From positions 1-12,276 of the forward strand of contig DATEGF010000053.1 in the NCBI GenBank assembly GCA_035280245.1: a stretch of 12,276 nt of DNA, read 5' to 3'. Positions 1-7,205 of the stretch are shown piece after piece; position 1 is the first letter of the stretch; the number at the start of each line of letters is the position of its first letter. A program made the translations under genes and the position numbers. Source of the DNA: DASZHJ01 sp035280245 (GTDB lineage Bacteria; Pseudomonadota; Alphaproteobacteria; ATCC43930; CGMCC-115725). The notes beneath the pieces were generated by a model, which saw nothing but the letters and a program-made list of their open reading frames with translations, did not search any database and was not told the origin of the DNA.

Positions 1-474
1 CCGCTGCTCGGAGAAATCGACGACGGCGAGCAAGCCCGCTGGCTTCAACACCTCGGTAGCGCGATCGACCGCGCGGCGCCAGTCGGCGATCATCGAGAGC
101 GTGTACGAGAACAAGACCGCGTCGAAAGGCGCATCGAGTCCGAAGGTCCCGGCTGGATCAAGCTCGTCGGCGAGGCAGCGCTCGATCCGGATGCGTCCGG
201 CGAGACCCGCGCGCGCAATGGTGGCGTGCGCCGTTTTCAGCATCTCGTTCGAGGCGTCGATGCCGAAGATGCGCGCGTCGGGGTAGCGTCGCGCGAGTGC
301 CACCAGATTGCGGCCGGTGCCGCAGCCGATCTCGCAGATGCGCGCGCCGGGGCCGGGATCGAGCTCGCGGACCAGGCGATCGCGGCCGAGCAGATAGAAT
401 TTCCGGCTGAGGTCGTAGATGTGCCGCTGGTACCGGTACATCCGGTCCATGCGGAGCGTCGCCTCGGCGGTCAT
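1..474 (-). CDS. btaB: BtaB: SAM-dependent N-methyltransferase of betaine lipid synthesis (3' part cut by window edge)
   Basis: The first 158 residues are visible; the frame stays open to the left edge, so the C-terminus is missing. Known role of the family: three successive SAM-dependent N-methylations of diacylglyceryl-homoserine to give diacylglyceryl-N,N,N-trimethylhomoserine (DGTS), at the inner membrane. Seen: an N-terminal stretch MDRMYRYQRHIYDLSRKFYL (residues 9-28), typical of BtaB, then a class I methyltransferase fold with motif I EIGCGTG (48-54) and an acidic residue closing strand 2 (FGIDAS, Asp73). The ATG at 474 was chosen because it lies 21 bases after the btaA stop and puts the BtaB signature close to the N-terminus; its ribosome site is weak, so coupling to btaA translation is likely. 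Identification rests on the sequence signature plus the adjacent btaA. A generic class I methyltransferase is the only serious alternative, and the neighbour makes that unlikely. Confidence 0.9.
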   Translation of the reverse strand, partial: MTAEATLRMDRMYRYQRHIYDLSRKFYLLGRDRLVRELDPGPGARICEIGCGTGRNLVALARRYPDARIFGIDASNEMLKTAHATIARAGLAGRIRIERCLADELDPAGTFGLDAPFDAVLFSYTLSMIADWRRAVDRATEVLKPAGLLAVVDFSEQR

Positions 475-495
475 GGCCGTGCCCGCGGCTCGGGG

Positions 496-1713
496 TCAGG
501 CGCGGCTATAGATGTGGAAGCCGCCGTAGATCGCCGAGCGGTCGCGGCGGAAGAGGCTGGCCGCAAGCTCGCTCTCGGCGCGCCAGGGCGCGAGCAACGC
601 CGGCGGCAGCGCCGCCTCGAGCGGTGAGGCGCGGCCGGCGGTACGGAAGATCACGCGCGCACCCGGCCGTGCGGTGCGGCCGATCTCCCGCCAGAGGTCC
701 GCGAGCTGCGCCGGTCCCATCCAGTCCTGCGCATCGAGGAGGACGTATCGGTCCATGCGCTCCGCGGGCTCGCGCGCGAGGAAATCCGTGAGCGAGGCGA
801 GGTGCGTCTTCACCCGAGGCGCGCGGTCGGCGAGCGTGCGGAAGGCCGCGGGCTTCAGATAGTCCGGCACTGGCCCCTCGGCCTCGATGCCGTAGCGGCG
901 GCCGAAGGCCTGCCAAGCGAAATAATTCTCCTCGATCGGGAACTCGCAGGCGAGGCGGCGCAGGCGCTCGAGATAGAGATTCGCGAGGTCACCGCCGGCG
1001 GCGTCGTCACGGAGCGCGTCGAATTGTGCGGGCGGAATGCCGAGACTGTAGAGCACCGCGGGCATCCGGCAGAGCATCCGTACGGGCTTCGCATTGAAGG
1101 CGGGCGCGATCCACTCCTCGAAGAGCCGCGCCTGGTCCTCGAGGTTGCTCGCCGTGAGCATGCGGGTCGGGTCATGCCCGGTGAGCCGCGCCACGAAATG
1201 CAGGAAGCCGATGAAGCGGCCGAGCAGGCCGCGCCGGTAGAGGCCGCTGTCGGCGAACAAGTTCAGCCGTCGCTTGCCGAGCGGCGAGCGACCTTCCCAA
1301 AAGGCGCGCGCATCCTCGTCGAGATGCGGCTTGAGATAGTCGCGATAGGTATCCCAGGCACCGGGATCGATGCCGCGGCCGAAAAGACGATAGAACGCGG
1401 CGTGATCGGGCAAATGCTGCGCCGCCGTGAGCTTGAGCCGGGTGAGCGCGAGGTGCGCGGGGTTGAGATCGACCGCGACGATCTCGGCGGGATCCGCGAG
1501 CAGATAGTTGAGGACATTGCAGCCGCCCGAGGCGATCGTGAGCACGCGGGTCGTGGGCTCGAGCCGAAGCGCTTCGAGATCGACCCGTGGATCCTCCCAG
1601 ATCTGGTTGTAGACCAAGCGATGGAACCAGACCGCGAAGAGCCGCTCCGAGAGGCCCCGCTTGCTCGCCACGCCATTCTGGTAGACCGCCGACTTCAGCA
1701 GCGCCGTCGCCAT
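496..1713 (-). CDS. btaA: BtaA: S-adenosylmethionine:diacylglycerol 3-amino-3-carboxypropyltransferase
   Basis: Family role: transfers the 3-amino-3-carboxypropyl group of SAM to the sn-3 hydroxyl of diacylglycerol, forming diacylglyceryl-homoserine, the first step to the betaine lipid DGTS; such lipids commonly replace phospholipids during phosphate shortage. The protein is 405 residues, normal for bacterial BtaA (DUF3419). Seen: the family block VYNQIWEDPRVD (residues 34-45), an unusual SAM-binding segment VLTIASGGCNVLNYL (57-71) followed by IVAVDLNPAH (78-87), a central region with EENYFAWQAFGRRY (261-274), and a C-terminal DRYVLLDAQDWM (321-332). The reading frame is open further upstream to 2043, but the ATG at 1713 is preceded by GAAAGGAAG at suitable spacing and begins just before the conserved region, so it is preferred. 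btaB follows 21 bases downstream on the same strand, indicating a two-gene operon. No Pho box was recognised upstream. Confidence 0.94.
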   Translation of the reverse strand: MATALLKSAVYQNGVASKRGLSERLFAVWFHRLVYNQIWEDPRVDLEALRLEPTTRVLTIASGGCNVLNYLLADPAEIVAVDLNPAHLALTRLKLTAAQHLPDHAAFYRLFGRGIDPGAWDTYRDYLKPHLDEDARAFWEGRSPLGKRRLNLFADSGLYRRGLLGRFIGFLHFVARLTGHDPTRMLTASNLEDQARLFEEWIAPAFNAKPVRMLCRMPAVLYSLGIPPAQFDALRDDAAGGDLANLYLERLRRLACEFPIEENYFAWQAFGRRYGIEAEGPVPDYLKPAAFRTLADRAPRVKTHLASLTDFLAREPAERMDRYVLLDAQDWMGPAQLADLWREIGRTARPGARVIFRTAGRASPLEAALPPALLAPWRAESELAASLFRRDRSAIYGGFHIYSRA

Positions 1714-1885
1714 CGCCCGCTTCCTTTCGCCGTGATGGAATGGGGCGCGCGGCACCCGCAGAGGGTGCAGCATCGACTCGCGGTCACTGAGTGCGCCAAC
1801 CCGGTCGGCCCCAAGCCCTTGGGTCAATCGGCCGGTGATACCCGCTATATCGTGACGAATTGATGACGAGGCCGCCCGGCGACAT
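1714..1885 (-). promoter_or_regulatory. Leader and probable promoter region of btaAB
   Basis: These 172 bases separate the btaA start from the end of the upstream minus-strand gene and hold no credible gene. The btaA ribosome site (GAAAGGAAG) lies at the btaA-proximal end. The only A/T-richer patch is around 1844-1863 and contains TATAGC on the minus strand, a possible -10; a convincing -35 was not found. A TTGACC at 1827-1822 (minus) has no partner at the right distance. Phosphate control would be expected from the family's biology, but no clear PhoB box was found by eye. Confidence 0.3.
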
Positions 1886-2914
1886 CTAGCCCGAGGCGAG
1901 ATCGGACACCTCGGCGTGGAGGTCGAGCAGGGCCGGGATGGTCTCGGGCGGTCGCCGGCCAAGGCCGCATTCGGTCGCGACACCGAAGTCGCGCACGTGG
2001 CGTCGGGCGGCGTCGATCCGGCGCCGCGCGCCCTCGATGCCATCGGTGAAATGGATCAGGCCGAGATAGAGCTCGGTCTCCGGGCGGCGCTCGAGGGAGG
2101 AGAGCGGCGCGAAATAGGCCTCATCGGAGCGCGCCCGCGGCACCGGCACATGGACCCAGTGGAGCGGCCGCGCGACGTGACGCGCGAGGTGGCTCGCAAC
2201 CAGCACAAGCTTTCCGGTGTCCTCGGGATCCTTGAAATGCCGATGGCCTGAATCGCCGTAACAGAGGTGGTAGCCGAGCTCGACCGCGGCCGGCACGCGA
2301 TCGCCATAGCGCACCAGACGCTCGAAGATCGCGGCTTGCGGATCGGTGAAATGCGACGGCGTCACGCCCTCGAGGATCGCGAACTCATAAGCCGTATCCC
2401 ATTGGATCGCGAGGTGCTCGCGCGGCACGGCGGCGATGATCTCGTCGAGCTCGGCGAAGAGCCGCTCCTGATAGAGCGGCTCGACCGCGGCGCGGCTCTC
2501 GGGAAACACGAACGAGGTCACCGGCGCGAGCGGCGTCGGCAGGCAGGTCAGGAATTTGAGATGCCCCGCGATCTCGCCGCGCTCGCGGAGCCGCGCGAAC
2601 TCCGCATAAGACGCGCGTGCCGCCTCGGCATAGCCGAGCGCCGGGAAGGAGATATCCTTTGGCCGCACGCCCGGCTTCAGCCGGAACTGCGCGCGGCGGA
2701 TGTAGCCGGTATCCACAACCTCGGAGTCGAAGACGTCCATCGCCTCGAAGACGCGGAGCTGCCAGTGCACCCACTTGCTGCGCACGCCGGTCTCGCCGTC
2801 AGGCAATCGCTTGAGGCGGTCGCCGAGCTTCGCCGACGCCATGCGGAAGACGCTGCCGGCGTCCGCGAGCGGCACGCTTCCGACGAGGTGGACGCCATGA
2901 GATTTCGACGGCAC
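1886..2914 (-). CDS. MetE-like (cobalamin-independent methionine synthase catalytic-domain family) zinc protein
   Basis: A 342-residue protein resembling the C-terminal catalytic half of MetE within the UROD/MetE TIM-barrel superfamily. Seen: an early GSVPL (residues 12-16), matching the IGSFP-type opening of MetE; IQWDTAYEF (170-178) in the place of the substrate-binding strand; YHLCYGD (215-221), giving a His216-x-Cys218 pair; and ATECGLGRRP (313-322), giving Cys316, which matches the CGLKTR zinc cysteine of MetE. These residues suggest a bound zinc activating a thiol. It lacks the N-terminal folate-binding half of full MetE (usual length about 750), so it resembles archaeal-type or stand-alone MetE paralogues whose methyl donor and acceptor are often unknown. 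Start: GTG at 2914, preceded by GAGGAG six bases upstream; the frame is open further but would then overlap the divergent gene. It is divergent from the LivJ-like gene with 75 bases between starts. Whether it makes methionine, moves methyl groups from another compound or is a lyase cannot be decided. Confidence 0.8.
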   Translation of the reverse strand: MPSKSHGVHLVGSVPLADAGSVFRMASAKLGDRLKRLPDGETGVRSKWVHWQLRVFEAMDVFDSEVVDTGYIRRAQFRLKPGVRPKDISFPALGYAEAARASYAEFARLRERGEIAGHLKFLTCLPTPLAPVTSFVFPESRAAVEPLYQERLFAELDEIIAAVPREHLAIQWDTAYEFAILEGVTPSHFTDPQAAIFERLVRYGDRVPAAVELGYHLCYGDSGHRHFKDPEDTGKLVLVASHLARHVARPLHWVHVPVPRARSDEAYFAPLSSLERRPETELYLGLIHFTDGIEGARRRIDAARRHVRDFGVATECGLGRRPPETIPALLDLHAEVSDLASG

Positions 2915-2989
2915 GGGATTCTCCTCGCCGGGCGGTGTTCCGATTGCGCCGGGAATGATAGCGTGGCGCCGCTCAAAGGGGGATCGCTC
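2915..2989. promoter_or_regulatory. Divergent promoter region between MetE-like and LivJ-like genes
   Basis: A 75-base gap between two divergent start codons must hold promoter elements for both unless they lie inside coding sequence. Ribosome sites are clear at both ends: GAGGAG for the minus-strand GTG and AAAGGGGGA for the plus-strand ATG. No -35/-10 pair with standard spacing was found on either strand; ATGATA near 2955 is the only A/T-rich hexamer. Confidence 0.4.
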
Positions 2990-4177
2990 ATGACATCGCG
3001 ACTGCTTCGCTCGTTGCCCATCGTTGGATTGCTGATGGCCGCGCTCGCACCTCAGGGCGCCCGCGCGGAGACCGTCAAGGTGGGCGTGCTCCTGCCCTAC
3101 ACCGGTCCCTTCGCCGCGATCGCGCAGCAAATGGACGATGGCATCAAGATGTACATGGAGGGCCACGCCAGCGAGCTCGGAGGCCACAGCATCGAGATCC
3201 TCCGGCGCGACACCACGGGGGCGCAGCCCGACATCGCCAAGCGGCTCGCGCAGGAGCTCTTGACCCGCGACCACGTGCAGATCCTTACGGGCTTCGTCTT
3301 CACGCCGAACGCGCTCGCGGTGGCGCCGCTCGCGAGCGAGACCAAGACGCCGCTCATCATCATGAACGCCGCGACCGGCCTCATCACCACGCGCTCACCC
3401 TATATCGCGCGCACCTCTTTCGCGCTCTGGCAGACCGATCTGCCGCTCGGCACCTGGGCAGTGACCAAGGGCGGTCTCAAGAGCGTCTTCACCATCGTCT
3501 CGGATTTCGCGGCCGGCATCGATGCCGAGCAGGCCTTCACGGCCGGCTATACCGAGGCCGGCGGCACGCTCGCTGGCTCCGTGCGAATTCCCTTGGTCAA
3601 TCCGGACTACGCGCCCTTCCTGCAGCGCATACTCGATGCGCATCCCGACGCGATCTTCGTTTGGCAGCCGCCCACCAGCGCCGCCAATTTCATGAAGGCG
3701 GTGAGCGATCTCGGCCTCGCGCGCGCGGGCATCCGCGTGCTCGGCGACAATGTCGCCGACGAATCACAGCTCCAGCAGATCGGCGACCTCGCCCTCGACG
3801 TGGTCACCGCACAGCACTACTCGCCCGTGCTCAAGAATCCCGAGAACCAGGCCTTCGTCGCGGCCTGGCGCGCGATGCATGGGGCCGACAGCGATCCCAC
3901 CTATGTCGCGGTTGGCGCCTGGGATGGCATGGCGCTCATCTATCACCTGATCCGCACGCTCGACGGCAAGATCGATGGCGACAAGACGATGGAATTGATC
4001 AAGGCCTATCAGGCGCCGAGCCCGCGCGGACCCTTCCGGATCGACCCGGAGACCCGCGACGCCATCAACGACATCTACATCCGCCGCGTCGAGCGCGTCG
4101 ACGGCAAGCTCGTCAACGCCGTGGTCGATGCGATTCCCGCCGTAAAGGATCCGTGGAAGCAGCGGAACAAGCCGTAG
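2990..4177 (+). CDS. ABC transporter substrate-binding protein, branched-chain amino acid (LivJ/Peripla_BP_6) type
   Basis: A 395-residue exported binding protein of the family that delivers branched-chain amino acids, amides, urea or aromatic acids to Liv-type ABC transporters in the periplasm. Seen: a Sec signal peptide with a basic start (MTSRLLR), a hydrophobic core (IVGLLMAALA, residues 11-20) and an ARA cleavage motif ending at residue 26; then VKVGVLLPYTGPFAAIAQQM (29-48), the typical opening strand and ligand loop of this fold; RRDTTGAQPDIAKRLAQEL further on; and a two-lobed Rossmann-like pattern to the C-terminus. The ATG at 2990 has a strong AAAGGGGGA ribosome site eight bases upstream. 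The frame is open far upstream, but that part lies antisense to the divergent gene and is rejected. No permease or ATPase genes are adjacent, so it must share a transporter encoded elsewhere or act as a solo receptor. Ligand unknown. A palindromic repeat follows the stop. Confidence 0.92.
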   Translation: MTSRLLRSLPIVGLLMAALAPQGARAETVKVGVLLPYTGPFAAIAQQMDDGIKMYMEGHASELGGHSIEILRRDTTGAQPDIAKRLAQELLTRDHVQILTGFVFTPNALAVAPLASETKTPLIIMNAATGLITTRSPYIARTSFALWQTDLPLGTWAVTKGGLKSVFTIVSDFAAGIDAEQAFTAGYTEAGGTLAGSVRIPLVNPDYAPFLQRILDAHPDAIFVWQPPTSAANFMKAVSDLGLARAGIRVLGDNVADESQLQQIGDLALDVVTAQHYSPVLKNPENQAFVAAWRAMHGADSDPTYVAVGAWDGMALIYHLIRTLDGKIDGDKTMELIKAYQAPSPRGPFRIDPETRDAINDIYIRRVERVDGKLVNAVVDAIPAVKDPWKQRNKP

Positions 4178-4191
4178 CGAGTGGGTGGAAG

Positions 4192-4330
4192 CCTCCCCCT
4201 CACCCAGCTGCGCCTAAGCTCGCTTCGCTCGCTAAGGCTCCGCAACCCTCTCCCCGTTGGGGCGAGGGCAAGTTGGTAGTGCCAGCCACTTCCCCCTCTC
4301 CCCAACGGGGAGAGGGAGGGGTGACGGGGT
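4192..4330. repeat. Palindromic intergenic repeat cluster (CCCTCTCCCC type)
   Basis: The gap between two convergent genes is filled by nested palindromes. A 17-base unit CCCTCTCCCCGTTGGGG at 4246-4262 recurs as its exact reverse complement at 4300-4316, 37 bases away. The right unit is also part of a self-complementary hairpin (4294-4316), and the left flank (4211-4240) carries an imperfect palindrome rich in CGCTTCGC. Repeats of this CCCTCTCCCC...GGGGAGAGGG style are widely seen between genes in alphaproteobacterial genomes. It may stop transcription from both sides, stabilise mRNA ends, or simply be a dispersed element. Confidence 0.85.
4294..4316. terminator. Strong hairpin, possible bidirectional terminator
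   Basis: A perfect 10-base-pair stem (CCCTCTCCCC / GGGGAGAGGG) closes on a three-base loop AAC, midway between the 3' ends of convergent genes ending at 4177 (plus) and 4356 (minus). There is no T-run after it on either strand, so it is not a textbook intrinsic terminator; position and stem strength are the support. Confidence 0.45.
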
Positions 4331-4355
4331 GGTGCTGCGACTGCGTGCCCGCGGG

Positions 4356-5528
4356 TTAAGCGCCGGCGAGTGCCACATCCGGCGGCAGCCAGCCCTGGCG
4401 CTCGCGCCAGTCTGCGGGCAGGCCTGTGAAGCGCTTGAGTGAGATCGGGGTCAGGTCGGCGAAGAGGCAGCGGCCATGGCGCACCAGCTCCATGATGGCG
4501 CGGCCCGAAGCGGGTGAGAGGCCGAAGCCGACGCTCGACATGGTCGCGAGCACGACATTGCTGGGATCGGACAAGCGGTCGATCACCGGGCGGCCGTCGG
4601 GCGTGTTCTCGACAATGCCGGCCCAGCTCCGGATCACCCGGACGTGCGCGGCCTTCGGGAAGAGTTCGGCGAGCCGGCGCGAGAGGTGCCGCAGGAGCGG
4701 CGTCGTGGGCCGCGGCGGCGCCGACATCTCGCTCCAGTCGAGCCACTCGTGAGGCCCGCCGCCATAGGCGAGATTGCCGCGCAGGGTCTGGCGACCATAG
4801 AGGCCGTTACCGTCGACGCCGCCGTGCTTCATGAGTGGCAGCGGCTCGGTCACGATCATCTCGGCGCGCGCCGGGGCGAGCGGCAGGTCCGCACCCACCA
4901 TGGCCGCGAGCTTCGCGGTTTGCGGTCCCGCCGCGATCACCAGCGCGTCACAACCGAAGGTGCCGCGGTCGCTCACCACCTCGACGGCCTTGCCGTTCCG
5001 CACCGTGATCCCGGTCACTGTCGCGTGCTGAAGAATCTTCCCGCTGTGATCCTGCAGCGCCCAGGCGTAAGCCTGGCTCGTGCGCTGCGGATTGGCATGG
5101 CCGCCGAAATCCAGCAGGAAGCCGCCGTAGACGTTATCGCCGCAGAGCGGCACCAGCTCGCGCACCTCCGCGGGCGTCAGGCGCTCGACCTTGAAGCCCT
5201 GCTTGCCCGCCAGGCGCTCGACGCGGGCATGATGATTGAACTGGGCCTCGTCGAGAGTGACGCGGATGCGGTGCCGCTGGTATTCCGTCGGGTAGCCCAG
5301 CAGCTCCTCCATCTGCGGCCAGAGCTTCTGCTCCTCCATGAAGAAGGGGCTGTAGGCGTGGGTGCACCCGCCGCCGTTGCGGCCCGACGCTTCCCAGCCG
5401 ACGATGCCCTTGTCGAGAAGGAGCACGTCGACGCCGTTGCGCGCGAGCCACCAGCCCGTGCTGAGGCCCGTGACGCCGCCGCCGATGATGACGACCGAGG
5501 CGCCGGTGATGCCGTTGCCGCCGCTCAT
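4356..5528 (-). CDS. FAD-dependent amine/amino-acid oxidoreductase, DAO family; catalytic beta-type subunit (OoxB/HcnC-like)
   Basis: A 390-residue flavoprotein of the D-amino-acid/glycine/sarcosine oxidase (DAO) family. Seen: the dinucleotide-binding motif IIGGGVTGLSTGWWLA (residues 14-29), an acidic Asp39 after strand 2, the FAD-contact segment ASGRNGGG (47-54), and a C-terminal FAD motif around GRPVIDRLSDPSNVVLATMS. Family knowledge: it oxidises the C-N bond of a secondary amine or amino acid, leaving an imine that hydrolyses. In two-subunit opine dehydrogenases (OoxAB, NoxAB), HcnBC and related imino-acid dehydrogenases this protein is the catalytic subunit. Its ATG overlaps the stop of the upstream 5525-7153 gene by four bases (ATGA) and has no strong ribosome site of its own, so the two are translationally coupled and almost certainly form a complex. 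Substrate unknown; a D-amino acid, N-methyl amino acid, proline analogue or opine all fit. The C-terminal end is complete. Confidence 0.88.
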   Translation of the reverse strand: MSGGNGITGASVVIIGGGVTGLSTGWWLARNGVDVLLLDKGIVGWEASGRNGGGCTHAYSPFFMEEQKLWPQMEELLGYPTEYQRHRIRVTLDEAQFNHHARVERLAGKQGFKVERLTPAEVRELVPLCGDNVYGGFLLDFGGHANPQRTSQAYAWALQDHSGKILQHATVTGITVRNGKAVEVVSDRGTFGCDALVIAAGPQTAKLAAMVGADLPLAPARAEMIVTEPLPLMKHGGVDGNGLYGRQTLRGNLAYGGGPHEWLDWSEMSAPPRPTTPLLRHLSRRLAELFPKAAHVRVIRSWAGIVENTPDGRPVIDRLSDPSNVVLATMSSVGFGLSPASGRAIMELVRHGRCLFADLTPISLKRFTGLPADWRERQGWLPPDVALAGA

Positions 5529-7153
5529 TTCGCGGAGTCCAGGCTGGACTCGATCGTGCCGGGGACCGCCGGCGAGACCTCACCCATCTCCCAGTGAGCC
5601 GTCCACTGCGTGGGGATGCCGAACCAGACGTCCCAGTTGTCGCGCGTCTCTTGCGTCTCGTCGTGGGGCCAGAGCGCCGAGAGCGGCAGCGGCCGAACGG
5701 GGGCGCGGTAGCTCGCGAGCGGAATCTGCTCGGGCGGCACCTTGGCGCTCATCGCCAGCAGCATCTGGATCTGCTCGCGGCAGCGCCGGCCCTGGCAGGT
5801 GCCCATGCCCGCGCGCGTGATCCGCTTCACTTGGTCCGCGTTCACCGGCCCGTCCTTTGCCAGCGCCGCGACATCGCGGGTCTTGAGCTGCGAGCCACCC
5901 CAGTTGAGATAGCGCGGCGGTTTGAGCTCCACGAGCTCACGCCGCGTCACCTCCTCGCACTGGCAGACCATCACCTCCATGCCGCCCGCCGCGAGCTCGG
6001 CCTCGAGCCAGCGCCGCCAATGGCCGACGGCGTCGAACGCTGGCACAGGCGCGCCCAAGCGCTCGATAAAGTCAGGCTTGGCACCGAGCGCTCGCGCGGC
6101 GACAGCGCCGGCCCGGCGGCCCTCGGATCGTGCGATCTCGGGATCGGCGATCTTCTTGTCGAAGACGCCCGCGCAATCGCCCACTGCGAAGACGGACGGC
6201 ACCGAGGTGCAGCCATCACCGTCGAGCACGGGCACGTGGCCGCCGCGCAGGGGATCGAACACCAGGCGGCAGCCCAGCACATCCATCAGCTCCACAGTCG
6301 GCACGGCACCGATCGCGCAGACGATGGTGTCGCAGGCAATCTCCCGCTCGCTCTTCGCGATGGGCTTGCCGGTGTCGTCGACGCGGACGAGCCGGACACC
6401 CTCGACCTCGGCTTTGCCGATGACCTGCTTCACGGCGTGCCCACCGAAGAACGGCACGCGCGCCTTGGAGAGCGGCGGTCGGAGCGCATCGGGACCGAGC
6501 GGCTCAGGGGCGACATCGACCACGCCCGCGACCTCGAGCCCGTGCGCCAGCGCTGCGCCCGCGACGCGCATGCCGAGCGCGCCGGAGCCGAGGATCACGA
6601 GCCGCCGCCCGTCGAAAGCGCGATAGCGCTCCATAAGGTTGAGCGCGGCCTGCGCACCCATGACACCCGGCTTCTCCCAGCCGGTGAAACCCACGCCGAG
6701 GTCGCGGGCACCGGTCGCGAGGATGAGCCGGTCGAAGCTCACCAGCCACGACCGCTCCTCGTCGGCGAGCCCGAGCACCGGCTTCGTCATGCCGCGGAGG
6801 CTTGGCCCTTTGACGAAAGCGCCCCAGGCGTAGACGCCGAGCTGGACGTCGATGCCGAGCTCGAAAGCTTCGGCAAGGCCGGGGTTGGTCTCGACGATGC
6901 GCTCGACCATACGCGGTTTGTTCTGCACCGCCGGGTTCATGCGCCCGCCGAAGTGGAGCGGCACGTCGAGGCCCATGAGCGCCTGGGCCACAGGGTTCTC
7001 GTCGACCAGCAACACCTCGATGCCGGCCTTAGCGGCGGTGATGGCGGCGGCGAGGCCCGCGGGACCCGCGCCGACCACGGCGAGTTGTACATGGCGCTCG
7101 ATCGGCATGTCGGCGCCGGCGGTGGACTTGGGATCGAGACCCGCTCGCGTCAT
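5525..7153 (-). CDS. NAD(P)/FAD-dependent oxidoreductase with BFD-like [2Fe-2S] domain; alpha-type subunit (OoxA/HcnB-like)
   Basis: A 542-residue protein in the family of OoxA, HcnB and the alpha subunits of dye-linked amino-acid dehydrogenases. Seen: an FAD motif VVGAGPAGLAAA (residues 26-37); a second nucleotide-binding motif ILGSGALGMRVAG (187-199); the flavin-closing motif VFAVGDCAG (321-329); and a BFD-type iron-sulfur region with Cys397-x-Cys399 (VCQCEEV) and Cys453-x4-Cys458 (GTCQGRRC). The C-terminal tail, with a proline-rich stretch near 484-493, matches this family. Electrons from the catalytic subunit probably pass through FAD and the cluster to the respiratory chain; this is family inference. 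The ATG at 7153 follows GGGGAG at good spacing and is preferred over an upstream ATG at 7249 (which would intrude on the divergent gene) and an internal one at 7108 without a ribosome site. It is the first gene of the minus-strand pair. No separate small ferredoxin subunit (as in HcnA or three-part hydroxyproline dehydrogenases) is present. Confidence 0.88.
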   Translation of the reverse strand: MTRAGLDPKSTAGADMPIERHVQLAVVGAGPAGLAAAITAAKAGIEVLLVDENPVAQALMGLDVPLHFGGRMNPAVQNKPRMVERIVETNPGLAEAFELGIDVQLGVYAWGAFVKGPSLRGMTKPVLGLADEERSWLVSFDRLILATGARDLGVGFTGWEKPGVMGAQAALNLMERYRAFDGRRLVILGSGALGMRVAGAALAHGLEVAGVVDVAPEPLGPDALRPPLSKARVPFFGGHAVKQVIGKAEVEGVRLVRVDDTGKPIAKSEREIACDTIVCAIGAVPTVELMDVLGCRLVFDPLRGGHVPVLDGDGCTSVPSVFAVGDCAGVFDKKIADPEIARSEGRRAGAVAARALGAKPDFIERLGAPVPAFDAVGHWRRWLEAELAAGGMEVMVCQCEEVTRRELVELKPPRYLNWGGSQLKTRDVAALAKDGPVNADQVKRITRAGMGTCQGRRCREQIQMLLAMSAKVPPEQIPLASYRAPVRPLPLSALWPHDETQETRDNWDVWFGIPTQWTAHWEMGEVSPAVPGTIESSLDSAK

Positions 7154-7168
7154 CGGTGCTCCCCGTGC

Positions 7169-7191
7169 TAAAAATCCGCTGGCGCTTTTTA
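7169..7191. promoter_or_regulatory. A/T-rich dyad between divergent genes, candidate operator
   Basis: Within the 52-base gap between the flavoprotein pair and the Rieske gene lies TAAAAA, 11 bases, TTTTTA: a perfect six-base inverted repeat that stands out in GC-rich surroundings. A T-N11-A-centred dyad in a shared divergent promoter is the style of LysR-family binding sites. The TAAAAA/TTTTTA arms could also contribute -10 elements. No regulator gene is in the window, so the assignment is an inference from position and symmetry. Confidence 0.4.
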
Positions 7192-7205
7192 CCGAGGAAT
7201 CCCCG

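Noticed and set aside
802..1863. A 353-codon plus-strand open frame antisense to btaA
   Set aside because: Fully overlapped by a strongly recognisable BtaA on the other strand; composition typical of antisense frames and no ribosome site.
1714..2043. N-terminal extension of btaA by 110 codons
   Set aside because: The extension overlaps the upstream gene, has Arg/Ser/Pro-rich non-conserved sequence, and the internal ATG at 1713 has a good ribosome site at the expected family start.
2267..2989. N-terminal extension of the LivJ-like protein by 241 codons
   Set aside because: It lies antisense to the MetE-like gene; the ATG at 2990 has a strong ribosome site and begins a signal peptide.
4356..7153. 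Hydrogen cyanide synthase (hcnBC)
   Set aside because: The two subunits resemble HcnB/HcnC, but no hcnA-like small iron-sulfur subunit is present and the context is catabolic; an amine, imino-acid or opine dehydrogenase is more likely.
5594..7171. A 525-codon plus-strand open frame antisense to the OoxA-like gene
   Set aside because: The same GC-bias effect; the translation is low-complexity and resembles no family, while the minus strand has clear FAD and iron-sulfur motifs.
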